In this document: positions 17,402-25,957 of the stretch, one piece after another
Layout: every line of letters starts with the position of its first letter
Numbering within the stretch: position 1 is the first letter of the stretch
Assembly: GCA_903873775.1 (NCBI GenBank)
Contig: CAIQPR010000028.1
Coordinates: 1-34,995 of the forward strand
Reading direction: 5' to 3'
Source: an uncultured Actinomycetes bacterium
GTDB lineage: Bacteria; Actinomycetota; Acidimicrobiia; Acidimicrobiales; RAAP-2
Length of the DNA stretch: 34,995 nucleotides
The notes under the pieces: generated by a model
The model's database searches: none
Told to the model about the DNA's origin: nothing
What the model saw: the letters and a program-made list of their open reading frames with translations, nothing else
Program-made: the position numbers and the translations under genes

Positions 17402-18683
17402 TCGTCACGTGCGCCAAGAACTCGTCCCGGAACATCGTTAGCGCCGAGTGAATCGACGACGGAATAGATGAACCGAGAACACAAATCGTCGTCTGCTGCG
17501 GAGGCCAGCCAAGACCCGGCGCGATGTTGTCACACAGGTCGAGCAGCAAATCGAGGTCCTCGCGGCGACCACCACCGTGCTCGAGGCGGAACATTATGCG
17601 CTCCAACCACCCGGAACCTTCACGACAGGGGGTGCACTGACCGCACGACTCGCGCGAGAAGAACTTGGTAATGCGCCAGGCCGCTCGGACCGCGCAGGTG
17701 TCCTCGTCGAACACCACGACCGAGCCCGAACCGAGCATCGAGGCTTTGGCCGCGACTTCGTCCTGGCCGAGTGCGAGGTCTAATTCATCCGGTCCGAACC
17801 AGGGTGCGGAAACGCCACCCGGGATGAACGCCTTGAGCTTGCGGTCACCCGGAATCCCACCACCGAGGGCGGGGTCGAAAATCAGATCGCGGAAGGTGTT
17901 CTTCACCATCTCGAGTTCGAACATGCCGGGGTTGTTCACGCGGCCACTGAGGGCGAACAGGCGCGTGCCGGTCGAACGACCAACGCCGAGGGCCGCAAAG
18001 GCCGCACCACCGTGCGTGACGATCCACGGGAGATTCGACATCGTCTCCACGTTGTTGACCACGGTCGGCTCGCCGTAGAGCCCGATGGCGGCGGGAAAGA
18101 AGGGAGGCTTGATGCGCGGGAAACCACGCTTGCCCTCGAGGGCTTCGATCAAAGAGGTCTCTTCACCACAGATGTAGGCACCGGCACCGGGGTGCACGAC
18201 GATGTCGAGGCTGAAGTTCGAGCCGAAAATGTTCTGTCCGAGCGCCCCGTGCTCGTACGCCTCGTTCAAGGCCTGCTGGACGCGCTCGAGTCCGAGGGCG
18301 AATTCACCTCGGAGATAAATGAACGCTTGGTTGACCTGCAACGCGTACGCGGCGATCGTCACACCTTCCACCAATTGGTGGGGGTCACGTTCGACGAGGT
18401 AGTGGTCCTTGAAGGTCGCCGGCTCCGACTCGTCACCGTTGATGACGAGGTAGCTGGTCGGCGCCTTGCGCAGCATCGACCACTTGCGACCCGCCGGGAA
18501 TCCGGCACCACCGCGCCCGAGCAGCGACGCCGCGTCGACTTCGGCCGCGACGGCCTCCGGCGTCATCGACAGCGCCTTACGCAATCCCTCGTACCCGCCG
18601 GTGGCGAGGTAGCGCGTCAGCGTGTGGGAGTCAGAAAACTCCGCGCGCAACGAGACGATCTTCGGGGCATCCAGTACCGCCAT
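17379..18683 (-). CDS. nuoF: NADH-quinone oxidoreductase subunit F (NADH and FMN binding)
   Basis: 434 residues from ATG 18683 (MAVLDAPKIV), chosen because it overlaps the nuoE stop as TAATG; the open frame upstream is arginine-rich shadow sequence inside nuoE. The NADH-binding glycine-rich loop LLGRGGAGFPAGRKW and the FMN-site AYICGEETSLIEALEG with KPPFFPA and GEPTVVNNVET are present. The N3 4Fe-4S ligands are ESCGQCTPCREG plus a distal cysteine in TTICVLG. The latter is followed by SSIPSSI where many homologues have a less polar DAAA/xPV-like segment, a small deviation. It forms the NADH dehydrogenase module with NuoE and NuoG. Confidence 0.97.
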   Translation of the reverse strand: MAVLDAPKIVSLRAEFSDSHTLTRYLATGGYEGLRKALSMTPEAVAAEVDAASLLGRGGAGFPAGRKWSMLRKAPTSYLVINGDESEPATFKDHYLVERDPHQLVEGVTIAAYALQVNQAFIYLRGEFALGLERVQQALNEAYEHGALGQNIFGSNFSLDIVVHPGAGAYICGEETSLIEALEGKRGFPRIKPPFFPAAIGLYGEPTVVNNVETMSNLPWIVTHGGAAFAALGVGRSTGTRLFALSGRVNNPGMFELEMVKNTFRDLIFDPALGGGIPGDRKLKAFIPGGVSAPWFGPDELDLALGQDEVAAKASMLGSGSVVVFDEDTCAVRAAWRITKFFSRESCGQCTPCREGSGWLERIMFRLEHGGGRREDLDLLLDLCDNIAPGLGWPPQQTTICVLGSSIPSSIHSALTMFRDEFLAHVTNDGCTHG

Positions 18684-19303
18684 TACTGACCTTCCTTGGC
18701 CGTGCGCTCTTCGCGCGCGGCGCGCTCGCGTGTGCGTTCGTCGGCGATCTGCTGGCGCGAGACGCGCAGTCCCCCACTGCGCTTCACGCGAATCAAGGTG
18801 CCGTGCGGAGGAATCTCGTCCTCCCGCTTGCCGTCGCGCAGGTCCGCGACGAGCGCGTCCAGAGCGTCTGGCGTCGTCGTGCGGACGAAGCGGTGGTTGA
18901 CCTGCACGCAGGGCGCAATATTGCAGTCGGCCAGGCATTCGGTTTCTTCGAGCGTGAACAGACCATCGGCGGAGGTGGCGCCAACGGCGCACCCCAGCGT
19001 CTCACTGGCGTGCGCGAGCAGTTCTTCGCCACCGGCGAGCAGGCACGCGATGTTCGTGCATACGCCCACGACGTATTTGCCGACAGGCTCGAGGTGGAAC
19101 ATGTCGTAGAACGCCGCGGTGCCGCGCACCTCGGCCGGCGTGGTGCCGGTGAGTTCCGCGACTTCGATCATTCCCTCGTCGGTCAGGTAGCCGTCTTGCT
19201 CCTGCGCCAAGTGCAGCAGCGGCAGCATTGCCGAGCGTCGCTCGGGGTAGAGCGCGACGGTCTCCTCAGCCCGCTGTCGCAATTCCGGACGGAAATGACT
19301 CAT
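18683..19303 (-). CDS. nuoE: NADH-quinone oxidoreductase subunit E
   Basis: 206 residues from ATG 19303 (MSHFRPELRQ), whose ATGA overlaps the nuoD stop; upstream in-frame residues are shadow sequence. The thioredoxin-like 2Fe-2S fold is evident: the N1a ligands are CTNIAC (C-x4-C) and ECLADCNIAPC (C-x3-C). A basic/acidic C-terminal tail (VSRQQIADERTRERAAREERTAKEG, about 25 residues) extends past the domain. Confidence 0.96.
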   Translation of the reverse strand: MSHFRPELRQRAEETVALYPERRSAMLPLLHLAQEQDGYLTDEGMIEVAELTGTTPAEVRGTAAFYDMFHLEPVGKYVVGVCTNIACLLAGGEELLAHASETLGCAVGATSADGLFTLEETECLADCNIAPCVQVNHRFVRTTTPDALDALVADLRDGKREDEIPPHGTLIRVKRSGGLRVSRQQIADERTRERAAREERTAKEGQ

Positions 19304-20652
19304 CGGTCGACCTCTCCCATGACGGGGTCCACGGTGGAAATCACCGTGATGGTGTCGGACATAAGGCCACCGCGCATCAAGAGCGGGACGGCCTGAAGAT
19401 TGACAAAACTGGGGGCCCGCACGTGAATGCGGTACGGCTTCGGACCGCCGTCGGACACGATGTAGCACCCGAGCTCGCCACGCGGCGATTCGATCGCGGA
19501 GTACACCTCACCGACCGGGACGTGGAAGCCCTCGGTGAACAACTTGAAGTGGTGGATAAGTGCTTCCATGGACTCGTCGATACGCGCGCGCGGCGGCGGC
19601 GTGACCTTCGGGTCCTGGGTGCGGTAGTCGCCGCGCGGCATCATCTCCACACATTGGCGGACGATCTTGATCGATTCGCGAATCTCGTTCAGACGAATCG
19701 CGAAGCGGTCGAAGTTGTCGCCGTACGTGCCGACGATGACATCGAACTCGACCTGGTCGTAGGCGAGGTACGGCATGGTGCGACGCAGGTCCCACGGCAC
19801 ACCGGTGGAGCGCAGCAGCGGACCAGTGACACTGAGGGCCAGTGCCTCTTCGGCGGTCATCGGCGCCACGCCGATCATGCGGTCGCGGAAGATCGGCTGT
19901 CCGGTGAGCAACTGGTCGTATTCGTAGGTACGCGCGTCAATCGTGTCGCAGATCACCGTGACGTCGTCCTGCCACCCGTCGGGCAAGTCCGCCGCCACAC
20001 CGCCAGGGCGCACGTAGTTCAAATTGAGACGCAGACCCGCCGTCTTTTCGAAGAAGGCGAGAATGAGTTCACGTTCGCGCAGACCGTAGATCATCATCGA
20101 CGTCGAACCAAGGTCCATCCCGTTGGTGGCCATCCACACCAAGTGACTCGAGATGCGGTTGATCTCGCTCATCATCATGCGAATCCACACGGCGCGCTCG
20201 GGCACTTCGATGCCGAGCAGCTTCTCGACGGCCATGGAGTACGCGAGCTCGTTATTGATCGGGCTCAGGTAGTCCATGCGCGTGACGTTGGTGGCACCCT
20301 GGACGTAGCTCAGTTCCTCGCCCGTCTTTTCCATGCCGGTGTGGAGGTAGCCAATGACCGGCTTGGTGCGCAGAACGACTTCGCCGTCCAGTTCCAACAT
20401 GAGTCGAAGAACGCCGTGGGTCGACGGGTGGGAGGGACCCATGTTGATGATCATCGTTTCGTCGTCGCGACGCTCGATGTCGATGGACGAAGGGTCGAGG
20501 GTCCGGCCGTCGAGACGAAGGACCGCCCCGACTTCGCGCGCCAGCTCGTCGGTGGCGGTCTGCGCGCGCGGCTTGAGTTCCTGCGGTCCCTCGGACGTCT
20601 CCGCCGTCAACAGGTCGGCACGCTCAATGGTGCGGTAGGTCGGATCGCTCAT
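19300..20652 (-). CDS. nuoD: NADH-quinone oxidoreductase subunit D
   Basis: 450 residues from ATG 20652 ([10 protein letters not shown]), whose ATGA overlaps the nuoC stop. A 49-kDa-type subunit that lines the quinone site. Seen: NMGPSHPSTHGVLRL (quinone-site histidine loop), HTGMEKTGEELSYVQ, DYLSPINNELAYSMAVEKLLG, and the C-terminal ESPRGELGCYIVSDGGPKPYR and GEVDR end, all standard. It has about 60 residues before the core that are not strongly conserved. Confidence 0.97.
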   Translation of the reverse strand: MSDPTYRTIERADLLTAETSEGPQELKPRAQTATDELAREVGAVLRLDGRTLDPSSIDIERRDDETMIINMGPSHPSTHGVLRLMLELDGEVVLRTKPVIGYLHTGMEKTGEELSYVQGATNVTRMDYLSPINNELAYSMAVEKLLGIEVPERAVWIRMMMSEINRISSHLVWMATNGMDLGSTSMMIYGLRERELILAFFEKTAGLRLNLNYVRPGGVAADLPDGWQDDVTVICDTIDARTYEYDQLLTGQPIFRDRMIGVAPMTAEEALALSVTGPLLRSTGVPWDLRRTMPYLAYDQVEFDVIVGTYGDNFDRFAIRLNEIRESIKIVRQCVEMMPRGDYRTQDPKVTPPPRARIDESMEALIHHFKLFTEGFHVPVGEVYSAIESPRGELGCYIVSDGGPKPYRIHVRAPSFVNLQAVPLLMRGGLMSDTITVISTVDPVMGEVDR

Positions 20653-21143
20653 CGGGGTCCCGGCGCTTCCTTGAATTGCACGGGCACACGACCCACGCCG
20701 TAGTCCTTGCGCAGGGGGTGGCCTTCCCACTCCTCGGGCATGAGAATCCGAGTGAGGTCCGGGTGGTGATCGAAGAGAACGCCGAACAAGTCGTACGCCT
20801 CTCGCTCCATCGCCTCCACACCGGGGTACAGATCAAAAAGAGACTCCACGCGAGGGTCGTTCTCGGGCACCTGCACGCGAATGCGAGCGCGCACCTTCTT
20901 CGACAAGCTCAGCAGGTTCACGACAACTTCGAAGCGCTCCGGCGTCACGCCGTCGGGCAGTTGACGACCGGGATGCGTGAGGTAGTCCACCGCGCAGAGG
21001 TCCGCGAGCAGTTCGAAGCCATCGTCCCGGAAGGACGCCACGAGGTCGTGGTACTGCTCTCGCGACGGGAAGCAGGACACGCCGGTGTCGAGACCTTCGG
21101 CGGTCACGACGTCTGTCGGGGCCGTCTCGGGGAGCGCGATCAC
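20649..21143 (-). CDS. nuoC: NADH-quinone oxidoreductase subunit C
   Basis: 164 residues from a GTG at 21143 whose GTGA overlaps the nuoB stop. A 30-kDa-type subunit with the signature [36 protein letters not shown] near the C-terminus (shown in part: [10 protein letters not shown] and EGHPLRKDY). It is a separate gene from nuoD here, unlike the fused NuoCD of E. coli. Confidence 0.96.
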   Translation of the reverse strand: MIALPETAPTDVVTAEGLDTGVSCFPSREQYHDLVASFRDDGFELLADLCAVDYLTHPGRQLPDGVTPERFEVVVNLLSLSKKVRARIRVQVPENDPRVESLFDLYPGVEAMEREAYDLFGVLFDHHPDLTRILMPEEWEGHPLRKDYGVGRVPVQFKEAPGPR

Positions 21144-21703
21144 TTGGGGGTTCCCAATCGAACTGCGACGGAGGACTCGGGCGTCCAGGGACTCTGCGGC
21201 GTGACCATGGCACCCGGCTTGCCTTCGGCGCGACGCTTCATGATCTCACCGGTGCGGATCTGCTCGTGCAACGTCAAGATGGCGTGCATCAGAGTCTCCG
21301 GGCTCGGGGGGCATCCCGGGGCGTAGACGTCGACGGGCACGATCTGGTCGACGCCCTGGACAATCGCGTAGTTATTGAACATGCCACCACTGGATGCGCA
21401 CACGCCCATGGATATGACCCACTTGGGCTCCATCATCTGGTCGTAGACCTGACGAAGAACCGGGGCCATCTTCTGGCTGACGCGGCCAGCCACGATCATG
21501 AGGTCGGCCTGACGCGGCGAATTACGGAACACTTCCATGCCGAAACGCGCGAGGTCGAAGTCGGCCGCACCGGCCGCCATCATCTCGATCGCGCAGCACG
21601 CGAGACCGAAACTCGCCGGCCACACGGACGCGCGACGGGCCCACCGCACCAGATCTTCGATTTGACCGGTCAGAAAGTTGTGCTGGAGATCTTCGAGCGC
21701 CAC
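21140..21703 (-). CDS. nuoB: NADH-quinone oxidoreductase subunit B (cluster N2)
   Basis: 187 residues from GTG 21703, two bases after the nuoA TAG. Upstream in-frame residues overlap nuoA and do not resemble NuoB. The N2 cluster ligands are the tandem cysteines C36-C37 ([12 protein letters not shown]), C102 (GVCASSGG) and C131 (APGCPPSPE). N2 is the last cluster before the quinone. Homologues begin with a similar short acidic lead ([12 protein letters not shown]). Confidence 0.96.
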   Translation of the reverse strand: MALEDLQHNFLTGQIEDLVRWARRASVWPASFGLACCAIEMMAAGAADFDLARFGMEVFRNSPRQADLMIVAGRVSQKMAPVLRQVYDQMMEPKWVISMGVCASSGGMFNNYAIVQGVDQIVPVDVYAPGCPPSPETLMHAILTLHEQIRTGEIMKRRAEGKPGAMVTPQSPWTPESSVAVRLGTPK

Positions 21704-21705
21704 GA

Positions 21706-22185
21706 CTACGCCGCCTTCTCGCGGTCGATGGTGATGCGCGCAATGGTCGAGGACGATGTGCGCGCCGGCATACCGGGCACCAGGCGCTTGACCGGACCCC
21801 ACGTGAGGGCTCCCTCACTCACCAGGTACAGCAGCGCGCCAAAGACGACGACGGAGAAAATCAGCACTTCGACGAGGCCAAAAGAGCCGAGTTGCTTGAA
21901 CACCACCGCGAAGGGGTACATGAAGACCACTTCGATGTCGAAGATTACGAAGATCATGGCCACGAGGTAGAACCGAACGGGAAAGCGTTGCGGCGGTTCG
22001 ATCTCGGGGACAATCCCGCATTCGTACGGTGCGAGCTTGGCGGCCGATGGTCGCTTGTGCGGCGCCAGCAACGCTGACGCGACGAACGACCCCGACGCAA
22101 AGAGCGCCCCGAGAATCAGGAGTCCCAGTAGGGGGAGGTACTGGTCCACGGTCATCATTTCTACCAGACGACGAGCACGCGTCAT
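21706..22185 (-). CDS. nuoA: NADH-quinone oxidoreductase subunit A
   Basis: 159 residues from ATG 22185; in-frame ATGs at 22158 and 22155 would shorten the protein by 9 or 10 residues and place the start closer to the first TM helix. Three TM helices are seen, with the family motifs YECG (54-57) in the first loop and [10 protein letters not shown] (82-91) in TM2. A GGAAAG about 9 bases before ATG 22185 is a weak ribosome site. It is the first gene of the operon. The C-terminal 25 residues are a hydrophilic extension. Confidence 0.94.
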   Translation of the reverse strand: MTRARRLVEMMTVDQYLPLLGLLILGALFASGSFVASALLAPHKRPSAAKLAPYECGIVPEIEPPQRFPVRFYLVAMIFVIFDIEVVFMYPFAVVFKQLGSFGLVEVLIFSVVVFGALLYLVSEGALTWGPVKRLVPGMPARTSSSTIARITIDREKAA

Positions 22186-22227
22186 GCACCCGACTTTCCG
22201 CGCTCGGTCGACCCGTAGTGTTGACGC
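22186..22227. promoter_or_regulatory. Divergent nuoA / menaquinone-reductase promoter region
   Basis: Only 42 bases separate the two divergent genes. On the plus strand TAGTGT (22216-22221) lies 6 bases before the GTG, the spacing expected of a leaderless transcript. No convincing -10 for nuoA is visible on the minus strand here; its promoter may lie further upstream inside the flavoprotein gene. Confidence 0.45.
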
Positions 22228-23559
22228 GTGACAGAACTCGACTCACCCCTCGCTTCCGGTCCCTTCGACGTCGTCATCGTGGGTGGTGGGCCGAGCGGTT
22301 CGTCGGCGGCGTACTGGCTCGCCAACGCCGGCTGGTCCGTGTGCCTGGTCGAGAAGAAGACCTACCCCCGCGAGAAGACCTGCGGGGACGGACTCACGCC
22401 CCGGTCCGTTCGTCAACTCGCCGACATGGGACTCGAGAGCGAGGTGGCGGCGCACGGCCACAAGTACCACGGGCTGCGCGCGTTCGGTTTCGGTGCGTCG
22501 ATCGCCATGCAGTGGCCGGAACACGAGAATTTTCCCAACTACGGCTACACCATTACGCGCTTCAACCTCGATGGTCTCGTGGCCGAACGAGCCCACTCCG
22601 TGGGGGCCACCGTCCTCACCGGCACCGAGGCTGTCGATCTCTACGAGCCCTTTGACGGCGCTGACGGCGATCTGCGCGGTGCTCGCGGTGTGGTCGTGAA
22701 GGACAAGGCCACCGGTACGACCCGCGTGATTGAAGGTCGGTACCTACTCGTCGGTGACGGACAGAACTCGCGCATCGGCCGCGCCCTCGGGGCGCAGCGC
22801 AACCGCGAGTGGCCGATGGGAATGGCCCTGCGCGGCTATTACACGAGCGACCGTCACGACGAGCCGTGGATTGATTCGCACCTCGACATCCGTGACCCCA
22901 AGGGTGACGTCGTGCCCGGGTACGGCTGGATCTTCCCCCTCGGCGACGGTCGCGTGAATGTCGGTGTGGGTCTGCTCTCGACCGATCGGGCGTGGAAGGG
23001 CGTCAACACCACGAAGCTGCAGGACTACTTCGTCGCCCAGGTCGGTGACGAGTGGGGTCTCAACGAGAGTACGAGTTGCGGCACACCCACCGGTGGCCGC
23101 CTCCCGATGGGTCTCGCCATCGGCCCGCGTCGTGGCGCGAATACGCTCACCATTGGTGACGCGACGGCCACCGTCAACCCCTTCAACGGTGAGGGCATTG
23201 CCTACGGGTACGAATCGGGCCGTCTCGCGGCGGCGGCCGTGGGAGCGGCGCTCGCGGAGAACGACGCTTCGCACTTGCGCCTCTACGAAGAGAACCTCGA
23301 AGCGGCGTACGGCGACTACTACAAGGTGGCCCGCGCCTTCGTGAGGATCATTTCCGAACCGGAAATCCTTGCGGTGTGCGTCGGCGCGGGACTTCGCGTC
23401 AAGCCGGTGATGAAGGAACTCCTCGCGATCATGGCGAACCTCATGCGCAACGATCGCCAAGGTCCGGCCGAGCTCGGCTACCGCGCGCTCGTGAAGCTCG
23501 CGGACGCGTTGCCAGAACGAGCGTTCTCCATGCTGACCAGCGAGAAGGTCGACGCCTAA
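22228..23559 (+). CDS. Geranylgeranyl reductase-family FAD protein, probable menaquinone reductase (MenJ-like)
   Basis: 443 residues. The N-terminal Rossmann FAD motif is VVIVGGGPSGSSAAYWL (16-31), followed by EKKTYPREKTCGDGLTPRS, whose C52-G-D-G-L-TPR segment is a family hallmark. A second FAD motif reads VGDGQNSRIG (175-184) where most homologues have an A-D-G core. The C-terminal FAD motif is GDATATVNPFNGEGI (310-324). The family reduces double bonds of isoprenoid chains. In actinobacteria the member near respiratory genes (MenJ) reduces one unit of the menaquinone tail, and its position divergent from nuoA fits that role; an archaeal-type lipid or chlorophyll function is less likely. The start is the GTG at 22228 preceded by TAGTGT. 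The stop overlaps the convergent downstream stop in CTAA. Confidence 0.85.
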   Translation: MTELDSPLASGPFDVVIVGGGPSGSSAAYWLANAGWSVCLVEKKTYPREKTCGDGLTPRSVRQLADMGLESEVAAHGHKYHGLRAFGFGASIAMQWPEHENFPNYGYTITRFNLDGLVAERAHSVGATVLTGTEAVDLYEPFDGADGDLRGARGVVVKDKATGTTRVIEGRYLLVGDGQNSRIGRALGAQRNREWPMGMALRGYYTSDRHDEPWIDSHLDIRDPKGDVVPGYGWIFPLGDGRVNVGVGLLSTDRAWKGVNTTKLQDYFVAQVGDEWGLNESTSCGTPTGGRLPMGLAIGPRRGANTLTIGDATATVNPFNGEGIAYGYESGRLAAAAVGAALAENDASHLRLYEENLEAAYGDYYKVARAFVRIISEPEILAVCVGAGLRVKPVMKELLAIMANLMRNDRQGPAELGYRALVKLADALPERAFSMLTSEKVDA

Positions 23560-24683
23560 GCCCTCGCCGGAGTAGTGGAACCCGGCGCCATGCGCGAAAG
23601 TACGGCGTTGAGTCCCGCGTCCACGGTCGCTTGGGCCTGGGTCCAATTACCGACCAGCGCGAAGTAGTTCACTTCGTAGTGACCCCGCGCGGCGAAGGCC
23701 GTGGCGAGGTAATACGGCGTCGTGCCACCCGGTAAGGCGACGGTGACCACCGACGTGCGCAGGAAGACGTCACGACGGCGTTCCACGTGCCACGACGTCA
23801 CCGGAGGCGTCGTCATGGCGTAACTGGCGTTGTTATTGAGGAAGCCGAGAAGAATCTGTGCGTTCGCGATACCCCAGCAGCGTCCGAATTGTGGCGCGCG
23901 GTATTCGCGGAGATCCCGGCGCACCATCGTGGTCGTCGCGTAGTACTGCGTGAGCGACACCTGTTCCCCACCGCCGAAAGACGTCGAACCAAACGTCTCG
24001 CCAGTCACCTGCAGCGCCGGCTGCTGACCACTCGAGCCGAACATGCGATCTTTGTGCGCGGTGGTGTGCATGCAGGACTGGAAGTTCGCGGACGCGTCGT
24101 CCCACACTTGCTTGCTCGCGCCGGTGAGCGGCGGGAACTTCGTGTGCGGCGTCACGACCTGGTTCGCACTCCCGGCGATGTAACTCAGGTAACTCTGGCC
24201 CACCGCGCTCCACCCCGACGGCAGGTCGATGGCTCGCAGATTCACCGCTCCCACCGTTGCACTGGTCACGACCGGGGTCGCCGGTGTCGACGACCCCCGG
24301 AACGCGTACGCGACAAAGGTGCCGATCGACGCGAGGATCAACGCGGCCCCGGTGACGAATGTCAGCGTCCGCAACCCTCTCCGGGGTCGACGAATATCTG
24401 CGCCGTAGCGGCGGAGGTCTTCGGTGAACTCGTCGTAACTCGCCGCATCCGCAGCCGTCCAGCGCACGGTGATGCCACCCACTTCGGCGGACATGAACCA
24501 GCGTCGCGACAACTCGACCCGCCAGTCGCCGAGAGCACCTAAGGGAATGAGACGCGTTTCCTCGCCCGCCTCACTCCACTCGTGCAGGCCCTCGTCGTCA
24601 ATGGCGAGCGACACCTCACGCACGCGCTGAGGTCCGGCCGGTGGATCGGCCGAGAAACCGTGAAACCGACGCAGCGTGGTCAT
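23556..24683 (-). CDS. Unknown one-TM protein coupled to hemL
   Basis: 375 residues, family not recognised. Residues 1-95 are a soluble beta-rich stretch reminiscent of a PH-like fold (alternating hydrophobic strands and tryptophans); this resemblance is a guess. One TM helix spans about 104-127 (LRTLTFVTGAALILASIGTF). The remaining about 245 residues are probably outside the cytoplasm: a Thr/Ser/Pro-rich linker, then a domain with two cysteines (C204, C269) that could pair, and repeated Tyr/Thr segments. The topology is therefore N-in, C-out. ATGA overlaps the hemL stop, so it is translated with hemL. A role in haem metabolism is suggested only by that coupling. Confidence 0.7.
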   Translation of the reverse strand: MTTLRRFHGFSADPPAGPQRVREVSLAIDDEGLHEWSEAGEETRLIPLGALGDWRVELSRRWFMSAEVGGITVRWTAADAASYDEFTEDLRRYGADIRRPRRGLRTLTFVTGAALILASIGTFVAYAFRGSSTPATPVVTSATVGAVNLRAIDLPSGWSAVGQSYLSYIAGSANQVVTPHTKFPPLTGASKQVWDDASANFQSCMHTTAHKDRMFGSSGQQPALQVTGETFGSTSFGGGEQVSLTQYYATTTMVRRDLREYRAPQFGRCWGIANAQILLGFLNNNASYAMTTPPVTSWHVERRRDVFLRTSVVTVALPGGTTPYYLATAFAARGHYEVNYFALVGNWTQAQATVDAGLNAVLSRMAPGSTTPARA

Positions 24684-25957
24684 CGCGCCGCCGCCACCTC
24701 CGCCGCCGCGTCCGCCACCGCCGTGAGCGTGGCGTCAATCGTCGCGTCGTCGTGAGAGAGAGACACGAAGAGAATCTCATACGCGCCGGGCGCGAGAGCC
24801 ACGCCGCGTCGCAGCAGGGCGTGAAAGAACTCACGGTAGAGGCCGTTGTCGCAGAGAACCTGGGCCTCGGCGAAGTTGGACGGCGGCGGGGTGGATGACG
24901 TCGCGAGATACAGCCCGCACAAAGGTCCCACTGTTGGCACGAGCGCGACGAGACCCGACGATGCCACGGCGTCTTCGATACCTCGAGCGACGCGCGCCAC
25001 GCGGTCGGTCAATGTGGCGTAGGCCTCGGGGTCGAGCTGTGAGAGGACCGTCAATCCCGCGGCCGTCGCGAGCGGATTACCGGACAAGGTGCCCGCTTGG
25101 TACACCGGCCCACTGGGTGCGAGGTACGTCAAGAGCTCTCGCGATCCTCCGAAGGCGCCGACCGGCAGCCCTCCCCCGATCACCTTGCCGAAACACCACA
25201 GGTCCGGAGTGACGCCGAAGTAGTCCTCCGCGCCACCACGCGCGAGGCGAAATCCCGTGATGACTTCGTCAAAGATCAACAGCGCACCGACGCGATCGCA
25301 TTCGGCGCGCAGCCCCTCGAGGAATCCCGGCTGCGGCGCGACCAGATTCATGTTCGCAGCCACCGGTTCGACGAGCACCGCCGCCACCGTGTCATCGAGC
25401 GTCGGCACGACGTTGTAGGGAGCGACCAACGTGTCGGCGACAGCCCCGGCGGTCACGCCCGCCGAGCCGGGTAGCCCGAGCTGCGCAACACCGCTGCCGC
25501 CCGCAACGAGCAGAGCGTCGGAGTGTCCGTGGTAGCACCCGTCAAACTTCACGATGCGCGAGCGACCGGTGGCGCCACGGGCGAGACGAACCGCACTCAT
25601 GACGGCTTCGGTGCCCGAGGAGACGAGGCGCACTTGTTCGAGACCCCGCACGCGATCGACCATGGCGTCGGCCAAGGTGACCTCGCCCGGCGTCGGCGCC
25701 CCGAAGGTGGTCCCGAGAGCGGCGGCGCGAGAAATGGCCTCCACGACGCGCGGATCCGCGTGTCCGAGAATGGAGGCCCCGTAGGACTGGACGTAGTCGA
25801 TGTAGGTGCGACCTTCGACGTCGGTGACCGTGGCCCCGCGACCACTCGCGACGGTGTACGGGGTGCCACCCACCGAGCGGAAGGAGCGCACCGGCGAGTC
25901 GACCCCACCGGGAATCACGCGCTGGGCGCGCTCGAACCACTCGGCGTTGGTACTCAC
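24680..25957 (-). CDS. hemL: Glutamate-1-semialdehyde 2,1-aminomutase
   Basis: 425 residues from GTG 25957, whose GTGA overlaps the hemB stop; the open frame upstream is arginine-rich and lies inside hemB. A PLP enzyme that converts glutamate-1-semialdehyde to 5-aminolevulinate. Seen: GGVDSPVRSF, SSGTEAVMSAVRLARG, the PLP-anchoring aspartate region LLIFDEVITGFR, and the Schiff-base lysine K258 in FGKVIGGGLPVGAFGG. The length is normal for the family. It supplies ALA for the hemB product encoded just upstream. Confidence 0.96.
   Translation of the reverse strand: MSTNAEWFERAQRVIPGGVDSPVRSFRSVGGTPYTVASGRGATVTDVEGRTYIDYVQSYGASILGHADPRVVEAISRAAALGTTFGAPTPGEVTLADAMVDRVRGLEQVRLVSSGTEAVMSAVRLARGATGRSRIVKFDGCYHGHSDALLVAGGSGVAQLGLPGSAGVTAGAVADTLVAPYNVVPTLDDTVAAVLVEPVAANMNLVAPQPGFLEGLRAECDRVGALLIFDEVITGFRLARGGAEDYFGVTPDLWCFGKVIGGGLPVGAFGGSRELLTYLAPSGPVYQAGTLSGNPLATAAGLTVLSQLDPEAYATLTDRVARVARGIEDAVASSGLVALVPTVGPLCGLYLATSSTPPPSNFAEAQVLCDNGLYREFFHALLRRGVALAPGAYEILFVSLSHDDATIDATLTAVADAAAEVAAAR

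Noticed and set aside
15521-17467. Plus-strand 648-codon open frame antisense to nuoG
   Set aside because: Length is due to GC bias opposite a real gene; low-complexity composition and no motifs.
22216-22236. Possible Rex operator in the nuoA/menaquinone-reductase gap
   Set aside because: TGTTGACGCGTGACAG shares a few bases with the Rex operator consensus but lacks the inverted TTGTGAA/TTCACAA arms; the central ACGCGT palindrome does not extend. I could not support it.
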